DNA of 64,000 nucleotides from Brevibacterium atlanticum (GTDB lineage: Bacteria; Actinomycetota; Actinomycetes; Actinomycetales; Brevibacteriaceae), in assembly GCF_011617245.1 (NCBI RefSeq), contig NZ_CP050152.1:1974503-2038502 (forward strand), read 5' to 3'. A model generated the notes under the pieces. The model was not told where the DNA came from. It searched no databases and worked only from the letters and a program-made list of their open reading frames with translations. How positions within the stretch are numbered: the stretch's first letter is position 1; each line of letters opens with the position of its first letter. Made by a program: the position numbers and the translations under genes. Below, one piece after another: positions 32,726-41,833 of this stretch.

Positions 32726-33496
32726 ATGAAGAAGACTCTCATCGGGCTCTGCGCCGTCGCAGCCCTGACCCTGACCGCATGCTCCTCCGGCTCTTCGACC
32801 GATGCGGGTGGTGGTTCGGCAGAGAAGACTGAGATCACCGTCTTCGCCGCCGCCTCGCTCACCGATGTCTTCGCCGACATCGCCGACAAGTTCACGAAGC
32901 AGAACCCCGAGGTCTCGGACGTGAAGTTCTCCTTCGCCGGGTCCTCCGACCTCGTCTCCCAGATCTCCGAGGGCGCTCCTGCCGACGTCATCGCCACTGC
33001 GGATGAGAAGAACATGAAGACGCTGGAAGGCGACGACCTGCTCGCCGGCGAGCCGAAGATCTTCGCCTCCAACACCCTCGCCCTGGCCGTCGGCAAGGGC
33101 AACCCCGAGAAGATCACGACGCCCAAGGACTTCGCGGGCAAGGATCTCGTCATCTGCGCCCCGCAGGTGCCCTGCGGTTCGGCCACGGAGAAGTGGGCTG
33201 ACCAGAACGACGTGAAACTCGACCCGAAGAGCGAAGAGAACTCGGTCACCGATGTGCTCGGCAAGGTCAGCTCCGGGCAGGCGGATGCCGGAATCGTCTA
33301 TGTCACCGACATCCCGCGCGGTGACGGTGAGGTCGAAATGGTCGACCTCGAAGGCGCGGACAAGGTCGTCAACCAGTACCCGGCCGCCACCGTCAAGGAC
33401 AGTGAACACCAGAATGAAGCCGACGCCTTCGTCGACTACCTGCAGTCCGACACCGCCGTGAAAATGCTCAAGGACGCCGGGTTCGCCACGCCCTGA
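32726..33496 (+). CDS. modA: Molybdate ABC transporter substrate-binding lipoprotein ModA
   Basis: A 256-residue lipoprotein from the ATG at 32726, with AGGAG 5 bp upstream. The lipobox is LTLTAC followed by SSGSSTDAGGGS. The binding domain has ITVFAAASLTDVFADIADKF, VKFSFAGSSDLVSQISEG, ADVIATADEKNM and DAGIVYVTD, all ModA landmarks. It captures molybdate or tungstate outside the cell. Its stop overlaps the modBC start (TGATG). Confidence 0.93.
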   Translation: MKKTLIGLCAVAALTLTACSSGSSTDAGGGSAEKTEITVFAAASLTDVFADIADKFTKQNPEVSDVKFSFAGSSDLVSQISEGAPADVIATADEKNMKTLEGDDLLAGEPKIFASNTLALAVGKGNPEKITTPKDFAGKDLVICAPQVPCGSATEKWADQNDVKLDPKSEENSVTDVLGKVSSGQADAGIVYVTDIPRGDGEVEMVDLEGADKVVNQYPAATVKDSEHQNEADAFVDYLQSDTAVKMLKDAGFATP

Positions 33497-35187
33497 TGAG
33501 CAGACGCACCCGCAGACACGACACAGCGCCGTCCTGGCTGTGGATTCCAGCGGCGTTCGGCATCGCCTTCCTGCTCCTGCCGATCATCGGGATGATCTCG
33601 AGGATCGAGCCGGGCACCCTCTCCGCGGTCGCCACGGCACCGGAGTCGCGGATCGCGATGGGACTGTCGCTGCTGACCTCGGCCGTCTCCGCGATCGTCT
33701 CCGTCGCCATCGGGTTCCCTCTCGGGTACCTGCTGGCGACGAAGCGATTCGCCGGACAGCGCATCGTGCGCACCCTCATCCTGCTGCCGCTCGTCCTGCC
33801 GCCGGTCGTCAGCGGTCTCGCCCTGCTCTACACCTGGGGGCGCTCGGCTCCGCTCGGTTCCGCCCTCACCGAGGCGGGGCTGGGCCTGGCGTACACCACG
33901 GCCGCCGTCGTCGTCGCCCAGATCTTCGTGTCCATGCCGTTCATGGTGATGTCGGTCGAGACCGCGGTGGCGGCACAGGGATCACGCTTCGAGCTCGCCG
34001 CCGCTGAGCTCGGCGCCACCCCTGCCAGAGTGTTCTTCACCGTCAGTCTGCCGCTGCTGCGCCCCGGCATCATCACCGGTGCCGTGCTCTGCTTCGCCCG
34101 TTCGCTCGGCGAATTCGGTGCCACACTCACCTTCGCCGGCTCGCTCGAGGGTGTCACGCGGACGATGCCTCTGCAGATCTACCTCGTGCGCGAATCCGAT
34201 CCGCAGTCGGCCATCGCACTCTCACTTCTGCTCGTCCTCGCAGCGCTCATCATCATCGTCCTCGCCTACCGTTCGCCGCATGCCCCGCGTGTGCGCCGTC
34301 CCGCACCGCTGTCACCGGCGAACCTCGACGACGCCCGCGCAACCGATTCCGCGCCCACAGCCCACAAGAGCCGCGCCGGCTCCACCGCTCCGACGGCAGC
34401 GACCTCACGGCCGCCTCGGCGGGAGTTCCCGGATGCCCACCCCGACCTCAGCCTGCAGGCGTCACTGGCCGAACGCGGGTGCCAACTCGACATCACGGTG
34501 CCGGGCGGCGCGACGACGGCGATCATCGGCCGCAACGGGGCCGGGAAGTCGACGCTCTTCCAGATCCTCACCGGCGCCTTGGCCGCCGATACGGGCAGCC
34601 TGCGGATCGGCGATGACGTCATCTTCGACGTCGACGCAGGAGTCTGGCCGCCCATCCACGCCCGCGGCATCGTCCACCTCGCCCAGAATCCGCTGCTGTT
34701 CCCGCACCTCAACGTCATCGACAACGTCGCCTTCGGTCTGCGCTGCCGCGGCGCCGGAAAGCAGGAGGCGCGCCGACGCGGCCAGGAGATGCTCGACCGA
34801 CTCGGTGTCGGCGGCACCTCCAAGCGCCGCCCGACCGCTGTCTCCGGAGGACAGGCGGCACGGATCGCCCTGGCCCGTGCCCTCGTCATCGATCCCACCC
34901 TGCTCCTCCTCGACGAACCGCTCGCCGCACTCGATGTCGACGTGCGGATCGAGACCAGACGGGTCATGCGCCGCGTACTCGAAGGACGCACCGCAATGCT
35001 CGTCACCCACGACGTCGAAGACGTCATCGAACTGGCCTCCTCACTCGTGCTCATCGATTCCGGACGCGCCACCTACGTGTCCCGTGTGGGGGCCGTCGAC
35101 ACGACGACTCAGGTGCCCGGCGGAGACTTCCTCGCAAGCTTTTGCGCTGAGGACCGAGAAGGAATACTGTGCAGTAGATCACAGTAG
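33496..35187 (+). CDS. modB: ModB-ModC fusion: molybdate ABC permease and ATPase in one protein
   Basis: A 563-residue protein. Residues 1-265 are a ModB permease with about six helices and the EAA-type loop ELAAAELGATPARVFFTVSL. A Pro/Ala/Thr-rich linker (about 266-315) leads to an ABC ATPase with Walker A GRNGAGKST, signature VSGGQAARIALARAL, Walker B LLLLDEPLAALD and switch His in LVTHDVED. The usual C-terminal TOBE domain of ModC is absent. It transports molybdate delivered by ModA. The fused layout is seen directly, with no stop or frameshift between domains. Confidence 0.92.
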   Translation: MSRRTRRHDTAPSWLWIPAAFGIAFLLLPIIGMISRIEPGTLSAVATAPESRIAMGLSLLTSAVSAIVSVAIGFPLGYLLATKRFAGQRIVRTLILLPLVLPPVVSGLALLYTWGRSAPLGSALTEAGLGLAYTTAAVVVAQIFVSMPFMVMSVETAVAAQGSRFELAAAELGATPARVFFTVSLPLLRPGIITGAVLCFARSLGEFGATLTFAGSLEGVTRTMPLQIYLVRESDPQSAIALSLLLVLAALIIIVLAYRSPHAPRVRRPAPLSPANLDDARATDSAPTAHKSRAGSTAPTAATSRPPRREFPDAHPDLSLQASLAERGCQLDITVPGGATTAIIGRNGAGKSTLFQILTGALAADTGSLRIGDDVIFDVDAGVWPPIHARGIVHLAQNPLLFPHLNVIDNVAFGLRCRGAGKQEARRRGQEMLDRLGVGGTSKRRPTAVSGGQAARIALARALVIDPTLLLLDEPLAALDVDVRIETRRVMRRVLEGRTAMLVTHDVEDVIELASSLVLIDSGRATYVSRVGAVDTTTQVPGGDFLASFCAEDREGILCSRSQ

Positions 35188-35219
35188 TCCTGCGTATCGA
35201 AGCAAGGGAGCATCACGAC

Positions 35220-36911
35220 ATGGCAGAACTGTCCTATTCCTCGGGAACATCGACCGAACCCCTGCTGGGGATCACGATCGCCGAACACTTCAAGCGCACT
35301 GCGACGGCGCACCCCGAGGCCTTGGCGCTGGTCGACAGGCACTCGGCGCGGCGCTGGACCTACGCCGAGTTCGACCGCGACACAGACGCTCTGGCCATCG
35401 GCCTCCTCGAGCGCGGGGTGAAGAAGGGCGACCGGGTCGGGATCTGGGCGCAGAATGTGGCCGAATGGGCGCTCGTCCAGTACGCGACGGCGAAGATGGG
35501 GGCGATCCTCGTCAACGTCAACCCGGCCTATCGCAGCCACGAGCTCGAATACGTGGTCGGACAGTCGGGCATGACGCTGATGATCTCGCAGATCGTGGCA
35601 CCTCCGCATTCGGATTTCCGCGCGATCGCCACCGAGGTGGCCGCGAAGGTCCCGTCGCTCGATCTCGTCTTCCTCGACACCGTGCCCGAGGACCTCACCG
35701 GGGGAGCGGCGATCGGCGAGCACGAATCCTTCGAACATCTCATCGGCCAGGGCAGGAAGCTGCTCGACGACGAAGGTGCGAAGTACGCGGTGCGGCTGCA
35801 GCAGGTCATCGACGACCTTTCGGCCGACGAACCGATCAACATCCAGTACACCTCGGGCACCACAGGGTTCCCCAAGGGCGTGACGCTCAGCCACCACAAC
35901 ATCCTCAACAACGGGTTCTTCATCGGTGAGATGCTCGCCTACACACCCGCCGATGCCGTGGTCGTCCCCGTTCCCTACTACCACTGCTTCGGAATGGTCA
36001 TCGGCAACCTGGCCGCACTCAGCCACGGAGCGGCCATCGTCCTGCCCTCCCCAGGGTTCGATCCGGTGAAGACCATGGCCGCCGTGACAGAGGAGAAGGC
36101 GACCTCCCTCTATGGGGTGCCGACGATGTTCATCGCCGAACTCGAACATCCCCAGTTCTCCGAATTCGACTTCTCCACACTGCGCACCGGAGTCATGGCC
36201 GGCTCGCCCTGCCCGGTCAACACCATGCGCCGAGTCATCGAGGACATGAACATGTCCGAGGTCGCGATCTGCTACGGCATGACCGAGACTGCTCCGGTGT
36301 CGATGATGACCCGTGTCGACGATTCGCTCGAGAAGCGGACGCAGACGGTCGGCCGGGTGATGCCCCACCTCGAGATCAAGATCGCCGATCCGGTCACCGG
36401 GCAGACGGTTCCGCGCGGACAGAAGGGAGAGTTCTGCACCCGGGGCTACGCCGTCATGCTGGGATACTGGGAGCAGCCGGACAAGACCGCCGAGACGATC
36501 GATGCCGCCCGCTGGATCCACACCGGGGACCTGGCGATCATGGACGACGACGGCTACGTCGACATCTCCGGACGCATCAAGGACATGGTCATCCGCGGCG
36601 GCGAGAACGTCTACCCGCGCGAGGTCGAGGAATTCCTCTACCACCACCCGGCCATCCGCGACGTCCAGGTCATCGGCGTCTCCGACGAGAAATACGGCGA
36701 AGAGCTCATGGCCTGGGTCATCCTCAAGGACGGATTCGATGCGCTGAGCGCCGAAGAGGTGCGTGAGTTCTGCTCCGGCAAGCTCGCCCACTTCAAGATC
36801 CCGCGCTACGTCGAGGTGCGCGAGTCCTTCCCGATGACGGTCTCGGGCAAGATCCGCAAGATCGAGCTGCGCGAGGAAGGCGAGAAGATCGCCCACGGCG
36901 CCTCCGCGTAA
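35220..36911 (+). CDS. Acyl-CoA synthetase (AMP-binding, FadD-like)
   Basis: A 563-residue protein from the ATG at 35220 with AAGGGAG upstream. Adenylation motifs are INIQYTSGTTGFPKGVTLSH (P-loop), CYGMTETAP (A5), WIHTGDLAIMDDDGYVDISG (A7/A8) and the C-terminal catalytic Lys in ESFPMTVSGKIRKIEL. The long N-terminal domain fits medium- or long-chain fatty acyl-CoA ligases of the FadD35/AcsF type. It activates a fatty acid to acyl-CoA through acyl-AMP. It is monocistronic and ends at a hairpin (36947-36972). Chain length is not predictable. Confidence 0.88.
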   Translation: MAELSYSSGTSTEPLLGITIAEHFKRTATAHPEALALVDRHSARRWTYAEFDRDTDALAIGLLERGVKKGDRVGIWAQNVAEWALVQYATAKMGAILVNVNPAYRSHELEYVVGQSGMTLMISQIVAPPHSDFRAIATEVAAKVPSLDLVFLDTVPEDLTGGAAIGEHESFEHLIGQGRKLLDDEGAKYAVRLQQVIDDLSADEPINIQYTSGTTGFPKGVTLSHHNILNNGFFIGEMLAYTPADAVVVPVPYYHCFGMVIGNLAALSHGAAIVLPSPGFDPVKTMAAVTEEKATSLYGVPTMFIAELEHPQFSEFDFSTLRTGVMAGSPCPVNTMRRVIEDMNMSEVAICYGMTETAPVSMMTRVDDSLEKRTQTVGRVMPHLEIKIADPVTGQTVPRGQKGEFCTRGYAVMLGYWEQPDKTAETIDAARWIHTGDLAIMDDDGYVDISGRIKDMVIRGGENVYPREVEEFLYHHPAIRDVQVIGVSDEKYGEELMAWVILKDGFDALSAEEVREFCSGKLAHFKIPRYVEVRESFPMTVSGKIRKIELREEGEKIAHGASA

Positions 36912-36946
36912 GGCCGCAGAGCACGGTGTTGACGGGCTGTGGGCAC

Positions 36947-36972
36947 GATCCGGCCGCGGTCGCGGCCGGATC
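36947..36972 (+). terminator. Terminator of the acyl-CoA synthetase gene
   Basis: GATCCGGCCGCG and CGCGGCCGGATC form a 12-bp perfect stem with a 2-nt loop, 35 bp after the stop. Confidence 0.7.
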
Positions 36973-37059
36973 GAGTTCGAGGTCACAAGTCGGTTGCAGT
37001 TCTTTCTGACAAGGGCCTGAGTTTTTCTTGTGTGCTCTGGTTCACTAGGATCACTTCAC

Positions 37060-37809
37060 ATGAGAGATGAATCACGACCGTTGGTGTCGGTGACGAACGT
37101 CGAGAAGCACTACGGCGAATTCCACGCCCTGAAGAACGTCAACCTCGACATCGCCGAGCGGGAGGTCGTCGTCGTCATCGGCCCTTCGGGATCGGGCAAG
37201 TCGACACTGTGCCGGACGATCAACCGTCTGGAGACCATCACCTCGGGCAGCATCACCATCGACGGCAAGGAGCTGCCGGCCGAAGGTGCGGCGCTGGCGC
37301 AGCTGCGGTCGGACGTCGGCATGGTCTTTCAGGCGTTCAATCTCTTCGCCCACAAGACGATCCTCGAAAACGTCACTCTGGGACCGATCAAGGTCCGCAA
37401 GCTCTCGAAGTCGGAAGCGGACAAACAGGCCATGGCGCTGCTCGAACGCGTCGGGGTCGCCCATCAGGCCGACAAGTATCCCGCACAGCTCTCCGGCGGA
37501 CAGCAGCAGCGTGTCGCCATCGCCCGCGCGCTGGCGATGAAACCGAAGGTGATGCTGTTCGATGAGCCCACCTCGGCGCTGGACCCCGAGATGATCAACG
37601 AAGTCCTCGACGTCATGGTCGGACTCGCGGAAGAGGGCATGACGATGGTCGTCGTCACCCATGAGATGGGCTTCGCCCGGAAGGCGGCACACCGTGTGGT
37701 GTTCATGGCCGACGGCGAGATCGTCGAGGTCGCCGAACCCGAGGAATTCTTCACCAACCCCCAGAGCGAACGAGCCAAGGACTTTCTGTCGAAGATCCTG
37801 ACGAACTGA
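37060..37809 (+). CDS. gluA: Glutamate ABC transporter ATP-binding protein
   Basis: A 249-residue protein from the ATG at 37060. It is a polar-amino-acid ABC ATPase: Walker [11 protein letters not shown]-loop [18 protein letters not shown], signature [16 protein letters not shown], Walker [16 protein letters not shown] and switch [12 protein letters not shown]. The order ATPase, binding protein and two permeases matches gluABCD of Corynebacterium. It powers glutamate (or related amino acid) import. Confidence 0.9.
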   Translation: MRDESRPLVSVTNVEKHYGEFHALKNVNLDIAEREVVVVIGPSGSGKSTLCRTINRLETITSGSITIDGKELPAEGAALAQLRSDVGMVFQAFNLFAHKTILENVTLGPIKVRKLSKSEADKQAMALLERVGVAHQADKYPAQLSGGQQQRVAIARALAMKPKVMLFDEPTSALDPEMINEVLDVMVGLAEEGMTMVVVTHEMGFARKAAHRVVFMADGEIVEVAEPEEFFTNPQSERAKDFLSKILTN

Positions 37810-37856
37810 CACCACCACTTTTTCCTACCGCATCACCTCACTCACAAGGAGAGACA

Positions 37857-38750
37857 ATGAAGAAGCTCAGACTGACAGTCGCCTCGGTGGCAATCGGAAT
37901 GCTGGCCCTCAGCGGCTGCGGCCAGGGCGGAACCCCGGAATCCTCCGGTGACGGGGACAAGGCGGAAGCACCGGAGTACTCGGTGGCCACCGGTGTCGAC
38001 CTGAAGGATTCGAAGACCTGGCAGAAGGCCAAGGACGCCGGCGAGATCACCATCGGCGTGAAGAAGGACCAGCCCGGACTCGGCAACGTCTCGGCCGGTT
38101 CGGATACGCCGGAGGGCTTCGACATCGAGATCGCGAAGATGGTCGCCGCGCACCTCGGCTTCGAACCTGACCAGATCAAGTACACCGAAACCGTCTCGGC
38201 CAACCGCGAGCCCTTCCTCCAGCAGGGCAACGTCGACATGGTCGTGGCCACCTACACGATCAACGACGAACGCAAGAAGGTCGTCGACTTCGCCGGACCG
38301 TACTACGTCGCCGGTCAGGATCTGCTCGTGGCCGAGGACTCCGACATCGCCGGACCCGACGACCTGGACGGGAAGAAGGTCTGCTCCGTCGACGGTTCGA
38401 CCCCGGCACAGAACATCGAAGACAAGTACAAGAAGGCCGAACTCGTCACCTACGACGCATATTCGAAGTGCGTGACCGACCTCCAGTCGGGATCCGTCGA
38501 CGCTGTCACCACGGACGACGCGATCCTCCGCGGCTATGCCAAGCAGTACGAAGGCGAGTTCAAGGTCGTCGGCAAGCCCTTCACCGAAGAGCCCTACGGT
38601 GTCGGACTGCCCAAGGGCGACGACGCGCTGCGTGACGCCGTCAACGACGCCATCGAGGAAGGCATGGACAACGGCGACTGGAAGAAGGCCTTCGAATACA
38701 CCCTCGGATCCACCGACGATGTCGACATGCCCAAAGTCGACCGCTACTGA
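37857..38750 (+). CDS. gluB: Glutamate ABC transporter substrate-binding lipoprotein
   Basis: A 297-residue lipoprotein: signal MKKLRLTVASVAIGMLALSG with lipobox LSGC, then a spacer and the type II solute-binding domain. ITIGVKKDQPGLGNVSAG, GFDIEIAKMVAAHLG, NREPFLQQGNVDMVVATYTI and VVDFAGPYYVAGQDLLV are typical of GluB-like glutamate receptors. Two cysteines (VCSVDGST and YSKCVTDL) probably form a disulfide. It lies 47 bp after gluA and precedes a strong intercistronic hairpin. Confidence 0.92.
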   Translation: MKKLRLTVASVAIGMLALSGCGQGGTPESSGDGDKAEAPEYSVATGVDLKDSKTWQKAKDAGEITIGVKKDQPGLGNVSAGSDTPEGFDIEIAKMVAAHLGFEPDQIKYTETVSANREPFLQQGNVDMVVATYTINDERKKVVDFAGPYYVAGQDLLVAEDSDIAGPDDLDGKKVCSVDGSTPAQNIEDKYKKAELVTYDAYSKCVTDLQSGSVDAVTTDDAILRGYAKQYEGEFKVVGKPFTEEPYGVGLPKGDDALRDAVNDAIEEGMDNGDWKKAFEYTLGSTDDVDMPKVDRY

Positions 38751-38770
38751 CCCCGTCCACAGATTGACAT

Positions 38771-38804
38771 GATGCGAGGGCGCCGAACCCGGCGCCCTCG
38801 CATC
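38771..38804 (+). terminator. Intercistronic hairpin between gluB and gluC
   Basis: GATGCGAGGGCGCC at 38771-38784 pairs exactly with GGCGCCCTCGCATC at 38791-38804. Stems after binding-protein genes usually stabilise the upstream message or terminate partially, so that binding protein exceeds permease. Confidence 0.75.
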
Positions 38805-38820
38805 GATTAAGGAATCTGCC

Positions 38821-39483
38821 ATGGATTTCCTGGAGCTTCTCCAGATGTTCCTCTCCGGCGCGTGGGGAACGATCAAGCTCTTCACCGTCGCCCTGATCGG
38901 GTCAATGGTGTTGGGAACGATCCTCGCTGCCATGCGTGTGTCACCGACCCCGGTGCTGCGGGCGGCCGCTTCGACCTACATCAACGTCGTGCGGAACACT
39001 CCGCTGACGCTGGTGATGTTCTTCTGCGCCTTCGGACTGCCGTTCCTCGACATCCGCTTCGGATCGACGAGCTCGTTCAACTCCTTCGTCTACGCGACGA
39101 TCGCGCTGACGGCCTACACTGCGTGCTTCGTGGCCGAGACGCTCAAGTCCGGCATCGCGACGATCCCGGTCGGTCAGGCAGAAGCCGCACGTGCCGTGGG
39201 ACTGAGCTTCGGTCAGACCTTGGGTCAGGTGATCCTGCCGCAGGCCTTCCGTACCGTCATCCCGCCGCTGGGCAGCGTGATCATCGCGATGCTCAAGAAC
39301 ACCTCGATCGCCTCGGCGTTCAACAACCGGGAGCTGATCTCGGCGATGCGCAATGCCATCGAAGTCCGCGGTGACCTCGTCATCCCCCTGCTGTTCGGCA
39401 CCGCCCTGGCCTATCTCATTCTGGCCCTGGTGCTCGGACGGGTCTTCGACTACCTGGAGAAGAAGCTGGTGATCATGCGATGA
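38821..39483 (+). CDS. gluC: Glutamate ABC transporter permease
   Basis: A 220-residue HisM-type permease with about five helices. The amino-acid permease motif NVVRNTPLTLVMFFCAFGLP and the EAA loop AEAARAVGLSFGQTLGQVIL then PQAFRTVIPPLGSVIIAMLK are clear. It forms a heterodimer with the next gene product. The stop overlaps gluD by 4 bp (ATGA). Confidence 0.92.
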   Translation: MDFLELLQMFLSGAWGTIKLFTVALIGSMVLGTILAAMRVSPTPVLRAAASTYINVVRNTPLTLVMFFCAFGLPFLDIRFGSTSSFNSFVYATIALTAYTACFVAETLKSGIATIPVGQAEAARAVGLSFGQTLGQVILPQAFRTVIPPLGSVIIAMLKNTSIASAFNNRELISAMRNAIEVRGDLVIPLLFGTALAYLILALVLGRVFDYLEKKLVIMR

Positions 39484-40322
39484 GCGCACCCACTCAAGTG
39501 CTGTTCGACGAACCCGGTCCGAAGTCCCGTCGGAACAACGTCATCCTCTCCATCGTCTCGGCTCTCGTGCTCTTGGCGATCGCGGCATTCGTCATCTGGA
39601 AGTTCGCCGATGCCGGTCAGTTGGAAGCCGATAAGTGGTACCCGTTCACGTTCGCGCAGATCCAGATGGTGCTGCTCCAGGGGATGATCGCGACCCTCAA
39701 GGTCGCCGTCGTCGCCTCGGTGCTCGCGATGGTCGTCGGCATCGTGTTCGCATTGCTGCGCCTGTCGAACAAGAAGGTCATCTCCGTCCCCGGCACGATC
39801 GTCCTCGAGTTCTTCCGCGGCGTACCCGTACTGCTGCTCATCTTCGCGATGTTCCTGATGTTCGGTAACGACATCGGCCCGTTCTGGTCGGTCGTCTTCG
39901 GCCTCACCCTCTACAACGGCATGGTGCTGGCGGAGATCATCAGGGCAGGCATCCTCGCCGTCCCCACCGGTCAACGGGAAGCGGCGATGGCCATCGGACT
40001 GCGGCCCGGCCAGGTGATGAGCCTCGTGCTCATGCCGCAGGCTCTGCGTGCGATGATGCCGACGATCATCGCCCAGATCGTCGTCCTCCTCAAGGACTCC
40101 GCACTGGGCTTCATCGTCACCTACCAGGATCTGCTCTACCAGGTGAACCTCATCGGCCGCGAGTACAACAACCTGCTGCCGACGTTCATCGTCGGTGCGG
40201 TCCTGTTCATCATCATCAACATGATCGTCGCGGCCTTCGCCCGGTGGCTCGAGTCCAGGCTTCAGCGCAAGACGACAGCGAACACCGAGGCGGAGGGACT
40301 TTCCGCTAAGATCGTCGACTGA
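39480..40322 (+). CDS. gluD: Glutamate ABC transporter permease
   Basis: A 280-residue HisM-type permease with a longer N-terminal cytoplasmic and periplasmic part than GluC (MSAPTQVLFDEPGPKSRRNN, then helix VILSIVSALVLLAIAAFVIW). The conserved segments are LEFFRGVPVLLLIFAMFLMF and the EAA loop REAAMAIGLRPGQVMSLVLM then PQALRAMMPTIIAQIVVLLK. Last gene of the gluABCD operon. Confidence 0.92.
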   Translation: MSAPTQVLFDEPGPKSRRNNVILSIVSALVLLAIAAFVIWKFADAGQLEADKWYPFTFAQIQMVLLQGMIATLKVAVVASVLAMVVGIVFALLRLSNKKVISVPGTIVLEFFRGVPVLLLIFAMFLMFGNDIGPFWSVVFGLTLYNGMVLAEIIRAGILAVPTGQREAAMAIGLRPGQVMSLVLMPQALRAMMPTIIAQIVVLLKDSALGFIVTYQDLLYQVNLIGREYNNLLPTFIVGAVLFIIINMIVAAFARWLESRLQRKTTANTEAEGLSAKIVD

Positions 40323-40494
40323 GCCACCGTGGTGGCGGTGGGCCGGGTCGCACCCGACCTGGCAAGCCGTCACCATGTATCGTTCACAGAGAGGGTCGGC
40401 CCATACCGGTCGATATCCGTCGAGCGCGACCGATCCCCATCAGACAGTGTCGTCGGTGCTCTCCGTCGCCGACGCCCGTGACAAGGAGTCGCAG

Positions 40495-40815
40495 ATGCCG
40501 CAGCCCGAACTCAGCTCCACACCGGTCAGGGTCCTGAAGAACGACGACCGGGAACGATTCGAGCTGTTCACCGATGGGACTCCGGGGGAGTTCATCGGAT
40601 TCCTCGGCTACCGAGTCATCGATCCACGGACGCTGGAACTCCAGCACACGATCATCTCCGAGGGCTACTCCCGACGCGGCTTCGCCCGCACGCTGGTCAC
40701 GAAGGTCCTCGACATCATCCGTGCCGACGGCGGTACTATCGTCCCCACCTGCTCCTACGTCGTGGACTACCTCGAACGATTCCCGCAGTACCGCGACCTC
40801 GTGGCTGATCGGTGA
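40495..40815 (+). CDS. GNAT-like N-acetyltransferase (YjdJ type)
   Basis: A 106-residue protein from the ATG at 40495 with AAGGAG 7 bp upstream. It has the short GCN5-related fold used for small acetyltransferase-like proteins: FIGFLGYRVIDPRTLELQHT, ISEGYSRRGFARTLVTKVLD and the terminal GGTIVPTCSYVVDYLERFPQ YRDLV region. The acetyl-CoA pyrophosphate loop (RRGFA) is present. The substrate is unknown. It overlaps the GluQ gene by 4 bp. Confidence 0.82.
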   Translation: MPQPELSSTPVRVLKNDDRERFELFTDGTPGEFIGFLGYRVIDPRTLELQHTIISEGYSRRGFARTLVTKVLDIIRADGGTIVPTCSYVVDYLERFPQYRDLVADR

Positions 40816-41798
40816 CGGCAGGACCGACTGCCGACGGTGTCGGCCGCGGTGCAGGACGGGACACGGGCCCCGGTGCCGCTAACGGTGCAGGACGCTTCGC
40901 ACCGAGCCCGAGCGGCGACCTGCACATCGGAAACATCCGATCGGGACTCTTGGCCTTCGTCCGCGCGCGACAGACCGGCCGGCGTTTCCTCTGGCGCATC
41001 GAAGACCTCGACCGGGTCAAGCCCGGCGCTGCCGAGTCCCAATTGGCCGTCTTCGCCGAACTCGGTGTCACCCCCGATGAGGAGCCACTCGTCCAATCGT
41101 CGCGTCTGCACCGCTATGCGGCGGCGATCGACCGGCTCGACAAGGCAGGTCTGGTCTACGAATGCTACTGCTCGCGCAAGGACATCGCGCAGGCACCGAG
41201 TGCTCCGCACGCACCGCCCGGTGCCTATCCGGGAACCTGCCGCCACCTCGGCGAGGGCGACCGGGAGGCCAGACGAGCAGAACTGGCAGAGCAGGGGCGG
41301 CAGCCGGCCCTACGGCTGCGCACCGACAACGCCGCTCATTCGATCCATGATGAGCTCCTCGGAGAGGTCACGGCCACCGTCGACGATCTTGTGCTCCGCC
41401 GGGGCGACGGCGTGTTCGCCTACAACCTCACCGTCGTCGTCGATGACTCCGCCAGCGGCGTGGACGAGGTGCTCCGCGGTGACGACCTCGCCTCCTCGGC
41501 ACCGCGACAGGCCTACCTGGCCGGACTGCTCGGGGCTGGGCCGATGGGCTGGCTCCACGTGCCGTTGGTGCTCAACAGCGACGGCAGACGTTTGGCCAAA
41601 CGCGATGGTGCGGTGACCTATCAGCAGCTGTGTGCCCTCGGGTGGACCGTCGCCGATGTCTTCGCCTGGATGCAGCAGTCACTGGGTTTCGACGATGCCG
41701 ACGAGAACTGGACGGGCATCGATGACATGGTCGCCCACCTCGACTTCGGTCGTCTCGATGCGCAGCCCACCGTCTTCGTTCCGCCGTCGGGAGACTGA
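40812..41798 (+). CDS. gluQ: Glutamyl-Q tRNA(Asp) synthetase
   Basis: A 328-residue protein from the GTG at 40812. It is a truncated glutamyl-tRNA synthetase: HIGH-like FAPSPSGDLHIGNIRSGLLA, the zinc-binding YECYCSRKDIAQAP with YPGTCRHL, and a KMSKS-like RRLAKRDGAVTY, without an anticodon-binding domain. It activates glutamate and attaches it to queuosine 34 of tRNA-Asp. The N-terminal 25 residues are a Gly/Ala-rich extension. Confidence 0.92.
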   Translation: MTAGPTADGVGRGAGRDTGPGAANGAGRFAPSPSGDLHIGNIRSGLLAFVRARQTGRRFLWRIEDLDRVKPGAAESQLAVFAELGVTPDEEPLVQSSRLHRYAAAIDRLDKAGLVYECYCSRKDIAQAPSAPHAPPGAYPGTCRHLGEGDREARRAELAEQGRQPALRLRTDNAAHSIHDELLGEVTATVDDLVLRRGDGVFAYNLTVVVDDSASGVDEVLRGDDLASSAPRQAYLAGLLGAGPMGWLHVPLVLNSDGRRLAKRDGAVTYQQLCALGWTVADVFAWMQQSLGFDDADENWTGIDDMVAHLDFGRLDAQPTVFVPPSGD

Positions 41799-41833
41799 GC
41801 TGCCAGCAGAGTATCGGTGCGCTTCGACGGCGT

